This document shows positions 60,434 to 64,000 of a stretch of DNA of 64,000 nucleotides, in pieces. Numbering within the stretch: position 1 is the stretch's first letter; the number at the start of each line of letters is the position of its first letter. The DNA is from Luteimonas sp. (GTDB lineage: Bacteria; Pseudomonadota; Gammaproteobacteria; Xanthomonadales; Xanthomonadaceae): contig JANPZU010000008.1 of NCBI GenBank assembly GCA_024707405.1, positions 558,001-622,000 on the forward strand, written 5' to 3'. The notes under the pieces are model-generated. The model worked only from the letters and a program-made list of their open reading frames with translations. It was not told where the DNA came from and did not search any database. Made by a program: the position numbers and the translations under genes.

Positions 60434-61927
60434 TCAGCAGTAGATGTCGTAGGACTCGATCCGGCCTACGGCGTTGATAGCTCGCAGGATGTCTTCTCGC
60501 GCAAGGAATGCCTTGACCTTTTCGCGAAAGGCGACGGCTTGGGGGAGTGGTGGGGGAAGGCGGCATTCCTGCGCCCAATCCAGCATGCTGGTGCGCTTCT
60601 CGGGGGAATCGAGCAGTTCGCGTGCCAGATCGACGGCGCGCTCGGATTGGTGCGATTCGAGCAAGGCCTTCAGGTAGGTGATCGGTGCATCCGCCTGGAG
60701 GGCTTCGAGTTCGACGAGCGCGCCGGTCTCGGCGTCCTGATCGCCCTCCAGCCGGGCAATGCAGTGACGGATCTTTGCTGCAACAGCCTTGCCGTAATTG
60801 CTCGTTTCGTTCGAAGCGACGCCGGAGATGGCTGCCCCGGCGGCGGCTGCGTCACCGAGGCTGCAATACATCTGGCCGAGGTTGAGCGATTGGCCGACGT
60901 TCGACCCGCCGCGTCCGCCGATGTGGCTAGCGCGTGCGAGTTCCTCGCGAGCCTCATCGATGCGCCCCATGCGCTCGAGGGCGATGGACTTGTTGTTCAT
61001 CAACCAGGCCTGGTTGTGAGGATCCGCGTATGGCGGATCATCCAGTCCAGCGGCTGCGATCCGGGCGGCAGTGGCGTCGGACAGCGCGATGACATCCTCG
61101 TGCCTGCCAACAAGCAGGAGTGCGTAACCCAGTTGTGCCATCGCGTCGAGCGATCGGGGGTGGGCGAGGGTTCGACCGCGCATGCGGTCGACCTGGCGTT
61201 CAGCGGCGTTGGAGATGTTGGCGCGCCAACCGGCATGGTCGAGCACGGCATCGAACCGACGGTCTGCCCGCATCGACAGCAGCACTTCGGGCTCCTGGAT
61301 GCGTCGTGCGACGATGCGTGCGCCATCGACATCGCCTTGTTCCAGGCGTGTGCGCGCCAGCCGGAACCAGGCTGCGCCCAGGGTGCCGGCACTGCCGCCG
61401 TCCCAATTGGAATCGAAGAGCGCCTGGTAGTAGGCAATGCGATCTTGCGAAGCGGTGTCGCCATTGAACATCAGGCTGAAAAGCACGTCGGCATCGAGGT
61501 TCGGCAGCAGTTCCGGCCAACGGCCAATGAAGATGGCCATTGCCCGTGCGGCAGCATCGAAATCCGAGCGGGCATATGAGACGAGCGCCATGCGGTACCA
61601 ATCGTCGGGATCGTCGCTGCCCAGCTGGCCGATCCGCGCATAGCGATCGCTTGCAACGTCGAGGCGGTTGTTCTGCCACGCGGCGAAGGCGGCACGGGAC
61701 AGGAGGGGCACCTGGTCGTTCACAGGCAACGATTCGAACCGCGCATCGACGATGACGGCATCGAGGAGCCGATCCGCCACGGCGGGGCGATGGTCGGAGG
61801 ATGCCGCCCATGCTTCCGCAATGCGTTGGCGGAAGAGAAGGTCGGATGGATCCTGAGCCATCGCCAGTCCGATCATGCAGCTTCCGGCACAGACCAGCAT
61901 GGCCAGCCGCACGCTTTTTCCGATCAT
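60434..61927 (-). CDS. Exported TPR-like repeat protein
   Basis: The 497-residue protein has a signal peptide (LAMLVCAGSCMIGLAMAQ) and helical repeats throughout, several close to TPR consensus (WYRMALVSYARSDFDAAARA, NKSIALERMGRIDEAREELA). A few cysteines occur near the C-terminus (ending YDIYC). TPR proteins are scaffolds; nothing points to a specific partner. The start is uncertain between 61927 and two upstream ATGs in the same frame. Confidence 0.7.
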   Translation of the reverse strand: MIGKSVRLAMLVCAGSCMIGLAMAQDPSDLLFRQRIAEAWAASSDHRPAVADRLLDAVIVDARFESLPVNDQVPLLSRAAFAAWQNNRLDVASDRYARIGQLGSDDPDDWYRMALVSYARSDFDAAARAMAIFIGRWPELLPNLDADVLFSLMFNGDTASQDRIAYYQALFDSNWDGGSAGTLGAAWFRLARTRLEQGDVDGARIVARRIQEPEVLLSMRADRRFDAVLDHAGWRANISNAAERQVDRMRGRTLAHPRSLDAMAQLGYALLLVGRHEDVIALSDATAARIAAAGLDDPPYADPHNQAWLMNNKSIALERMGRIDEAREELARASHIGGRGGSNVGQSLNLGQMYCSLGDAAAAGAAISGVASNETSNYGKAVAAKIRHCIARLEGDQDAETGALVELEALQADAPITYLKALLESHQSERAVDLARELLDSPEKRTSMLDWAQECRLPPPLPQAVAFREKVKAFLAREDILRAINAVGRIESYDIYC

Positions 61928-62023
61928 CCCCGCCCCCTGCATTGGATCGTGGATCAATTCTCGCACGTGCCGCGCCCAGGCCGCCGGTCAGCCTGCCTGG
62001 GCAACGATCGTGGGTGGCGTGGA

Positions 62024-62866
62024 CTAGCGCTTCTGCGCGAGCACGCCATCCAGCGCAAGCCGCGCGCTGAAGCCGGCCTTCTCCAGCCGCTTCGACACTT
62101 CGCGCGGCACGTCGCGGCCGGACGTCAGCTTGTTGGGGCTGCCGGTGTAGTGGAACAGCGTGCCGCCGCGACGCAGCACGCGTGCGAGGTGGTCGTAGAA
62201 CACCTGCGAATACAGTTCGCCGGCGATGCCGAAGCGCGGCGGGTCGTGCAGGATGGCGTCGAACGCGGCATCGGGCAGGCGTTCGATGGCTTGCGACACG
62301 TCGTCGTGGGCCAGCGTGAAGCGTCCGGTGGCTTCGGGTGATGCAGGATCGGGCGACCACGGATTGAGCGTGCGCAGCCACAGCACGTCCTCGCTCTTCT
62401 CGAACGAGTGCACGTGCGCCACGCCGGCATCGAGGCAGCACGCGGCGAAGTAGCCGAGTCCGCCGCAGGTGTCGAGCACGCGTTTGCCACGCGGTTCGAC
62501 CAGCGCGACTTTCGTCTTCGCGTCTTCGTAGGGCGACACCTTCGCCGTCGGCAGCATCTTGATGCCGTCGATCTCGAACGTCGGCGCGCCCCAGTCGGTC
62601 GGCACCAGCTTGTACAGCGCGCGACCGTAGCGCGAGGCCGGCGCGAATCCTTCGCCATCCCAGTAGTACAGGGTGCGATCCTTCAGCTTGCCCGGGTAGG
62701 GATATTCCGCGCCGTTCCAGCGCCAATGATCGGCGGCCAATCCGGCCTGCGTGGTGCTGCGCCCGAGGTCGAACGATCCCGACCACGCGGACGCGCCGCC
62801 ATCGCGTGCAGCCTGCAACGCATCTGCGAGGGCGCGGGTCAGCAATGGGCTGGTGGCGTGTGGCAC
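62024..62866 (-). CDS. COG2521-like SAM-dependent methyltransferase
   Basis: The 280-residue protein has the SAM-binding RVLDTCGGLGYFAACCL, and a catalytic region HDPPRFGIAGELYSQVFYD followed by GGTLFHYTGSPNK. The set KMLPTAKVSPYEDAKTKVAL, DTCGGLGY and DPPRF...ELYS resembles COG2521, described as a predicted archaeal methyltransferase family. The substrate is unknown; DPPRF resembles the D/NPP(Y/F) loop of nucleic-acid methyltransferases. The GTG start at 62866 is the best in-frame candidate; the frame is open upstream but unconserved. Confidence 0.75.
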   Translation of the reverse strand: MPHATSPLLTRALADALQAARDGGASAWSGSFDLGRSTTQAGLAADHWRWNGAEYPYPGKLKDRTLYYWDGEGFAPASRYGRALYKLVPTDWGAPTFEIDGIKMLPTAKVSPYEDAKTKVALVEPRGKRVLDTCGGLGYFAACCLDAGVAHVHSFEKSEDVLWLRTLNPWSPDPASPEATGRFTLAHDDVSQAIERLPDAAFDAILHDPPRFGIAGELYSQVFYDHLARVLRRGGTLFHYTGSPNKLTSGRDVPREVSKRLEKAGFSARLALDGVLAQKR

Positions 62867-62980
62867 GGGCAAGGCGGTGGCGAAGGCGCGCCATCGTAAC
62901 CGCTGCGTCAGACGAAAGAACGCCGGAGGTGGGCGCGTCGGCACGTTACGATGGCATCCCCTCCCACGTACGCGGCCACG

Positions 62981-63910
62981 ATGGCCTTCGATGCATTCGC
63001 ACTGATCCTGGCCATGCTCGGGCTGGGCATGTTGTTCTCGCGCTTGCGGGTGCTGCCCGTGTCCGCGTCGGACGTGCTCAACCGCGTGGTGCTTCATGTC
63101 TGCCTGCCGGCGGCGATCCTGTTGCACATGCCGCGGCTGCGTTTCGATGCGGGATTATTCGGCCTGGTGGCGACGCCATGGCTGTTGATGCTGGCCACGA
63201 TCTTGCTGGTGCCGCTGTTGGGGCGTGCGCTGCGCTGGCGCCGCGAGGAAGTGGCGGTGCTGATGCTGTGCGTGGCGCTGGGCAACACCAGTTTCGTCGG
63301 CTTTCCGATGGTCACGGCCTTGCTGGGCGAACAGGCTCTGCCGTATGCAGTGGTGTACGACCAGTTCGGCACGCTCCTGCTGCTGTCCACGTTCGGCCTG
63401 ATGGTGATTGCGCGCTACAGCGGCGAGACGCCGCCGGGCTGGCGCGAGATCGCGTTGCGGGTCGTGAAGTTTCCCCCGCTGTGGGCGACGGTGTTCGGCT
63501 TGACGTTGATGCCCGAGTCGCCGCCGGCATGGATCGCCGACGGGCTGCGGAAGCTGGCCGACGCGCTGTTGCCGCTGGTGATGCTGGCGGTGGGGCTGTC
63601 CCTGCGACTGCGATTGCCGCGCGAGGAACTGTTGCCGCTGGCGGTGGGCGTGTCGCTCGCGCTGCTGGCGATGCCGGCACTGGCCCTGTTGCTCGGGCAC
63701 CTGTTCGGCATGCAGGGCGACATGCTGCGGGTGAACGTGCTGGAGTCGGCGATGCCGAGCATGATCACCGCAGTGGCGCTCGCCATCGGGAACGGACTGG
63801 CGCCGCGGCTCGCGGCGGCGGTGCTGGGCTACAGCATCCTGCTGTCGATGCTGACGTTGCCGTTGTGGTCGTGGCTGTTGCGCGCGGGCGGACTGGCCGG
63901 CGTGGCCTGA
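62981..63910 (+). CDS. AEC-family (auxin efflux carrier-type) transporter
   Basis: The 309-residue protein has about ten membrane segments in two repeats of five and the family patterns VVLHVCLPAAILLHMP and VALGNTSFVGFPMVTALLGE in the first half, with LESAMPSMITAVALAIGNGL in the second. AEC transporters export or import small organic acids; E. coli MdcF-like and malate permeases belong here. The start MAFDAFALIL is preferred to ATG 62951. It is divergent from the methyltransferase gene, 114 bases apart. Confidence 0.85.
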   Translation: MAFDAFALILAMLGLGMLFSRLRVLPVSASDVLNRVVLHVCLPAAILLHMPRLRFDAGLFGLVATPWLLMLATILLVPLLGRALRWRREEVAVLMLCVALGNTSFVGFPMVTALLGEQALPYAVVYDQFGTLLLLSTFGLMVIARYSGETPPGWREIALRVVKFPPLWATVFGLTLMPESPPAWIADGLRKLADALLPLVMLAVGLSLRLRLPREELLPLAVGVSLALLAMPALALLLGHLFGMQGDMLRVNVLESAMPSMITAVALAIGNGLAPRLAAAVLGYSILLSMLTLPLWSWLLRAGGLAGVA

Positions 63911-63940
63911 CCTGACCTGACCCGCGCGCATCGCAGGCGA

Positions 63941-64000
63941 TCATTCGCTGATGGCCGCCGCCGGCGCGAAGTTGGTGCGCCGGCGTTCGACGATGCGCTC
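63941..64000 (-). CDS. C-terminal end of an unidentified gene
   Basis: On the minus strand the last codons read ERIVERRRTNFAPAAAISE followed by TGA (63943-63941), and the frame is open to the right edge. It converges with the AEC transporter gene. Too short to name. Confidence 0.4.
   Translation of the reverse strand, partial: ERIVERRRTNFAPAAAISE

Noticed and set aside
63905..63921. Tandem CTGAC repeats at the end of the AEC transporter gene
   Set aside because: Three short copies can arise by slippage; too small to count as a repeat locus.

Overview
The window is about 64 kb of GC-rich, densely coded bacterial chromosome. Gene content, protein similarity from memory, GTAG-type REP hairpins and TAnAAT boxes close to start codons all point to the Xanthomonadaceae/Lysobacterales (a Lysobacter/Luteimonas/Thermomonas-like gammaproteobacterium). 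Most of it is core metabolism. No rRNA, tRNA, CRISPR array, prophage or intact insertion sequence was seen.

Layout. 0-5 kb: 5' end of comM, ubiK, a P-II gene whose stop overlaps a low-GC Mrr-like restriction endonuclease, then divergent speE and speA around a hairpin-rich repeat. 5-11 kb: a lipoprotein metallo-beta-lactamase-fold hydrolase, a YdfG-like dehydrogenase, a lysine-rich small protein, a secreted unknown, a SPOR-domain protein and argS. 11-15 kb: a five-gene ABC exporter operon in which the permease and a membrane-anchored accessory gene are both duplicated around one ATPase gene. 15-20 kb: radC, coaC and coaB as separate overlapping genes, dut, and a long AlgC-type phosphomannomutase/phosphoglucomutase. 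20-30 kb: an O-acyltransferase, a lipoprotein, oxidoreductases, pyrE, yjdM, xthA, an AmpG-type permease. 30-34 kb: a glutaredoxin/A-type/rhodanese fusion flanked by inverted repeats, an SGNH hydrolase, alaA, rsgA.

34.7-47.7 kb looks like one functional unit for organic acids. It holds a LuxR-type response regulator and a hybrid kinase with a DctB-like periplasmic sensor. A palindrome lies in the divergent promoter region, followed by tightly spaced dctA, TonB-dependent receptor, secreted alpha/beta hydrolase and porin genes, and then maeB. The genes give a plausible route from the outer membrane to pyruvate. 47.7-51.3 kb carries two damaged genes: a DUF5694-like gene with an in-frame TGA, and a response regulator with a one-base insertion next to a CHASE3-type kinase. 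51.6-54.3 kb is aceE. At 54.5-55.7 kb a low-GC insert holds an HNH endonuclease gene and a 53-codon acidic zinc-ribbon gene. The rest (55.8-64 kb) holds hydrolases, YaeQ, membrane proteins, a TPR protein, a COG2521-like methyltransferase and an AEC transporter.

The most interesting leads are the duplicated ABC operon, the DctB-sensor/LuxR regulon, the split coaC/coaB with a changed active-site position, and the HNH/zinc-ribbon insert. Two or three of the lesions could be sequencing errors and need read-level checking.
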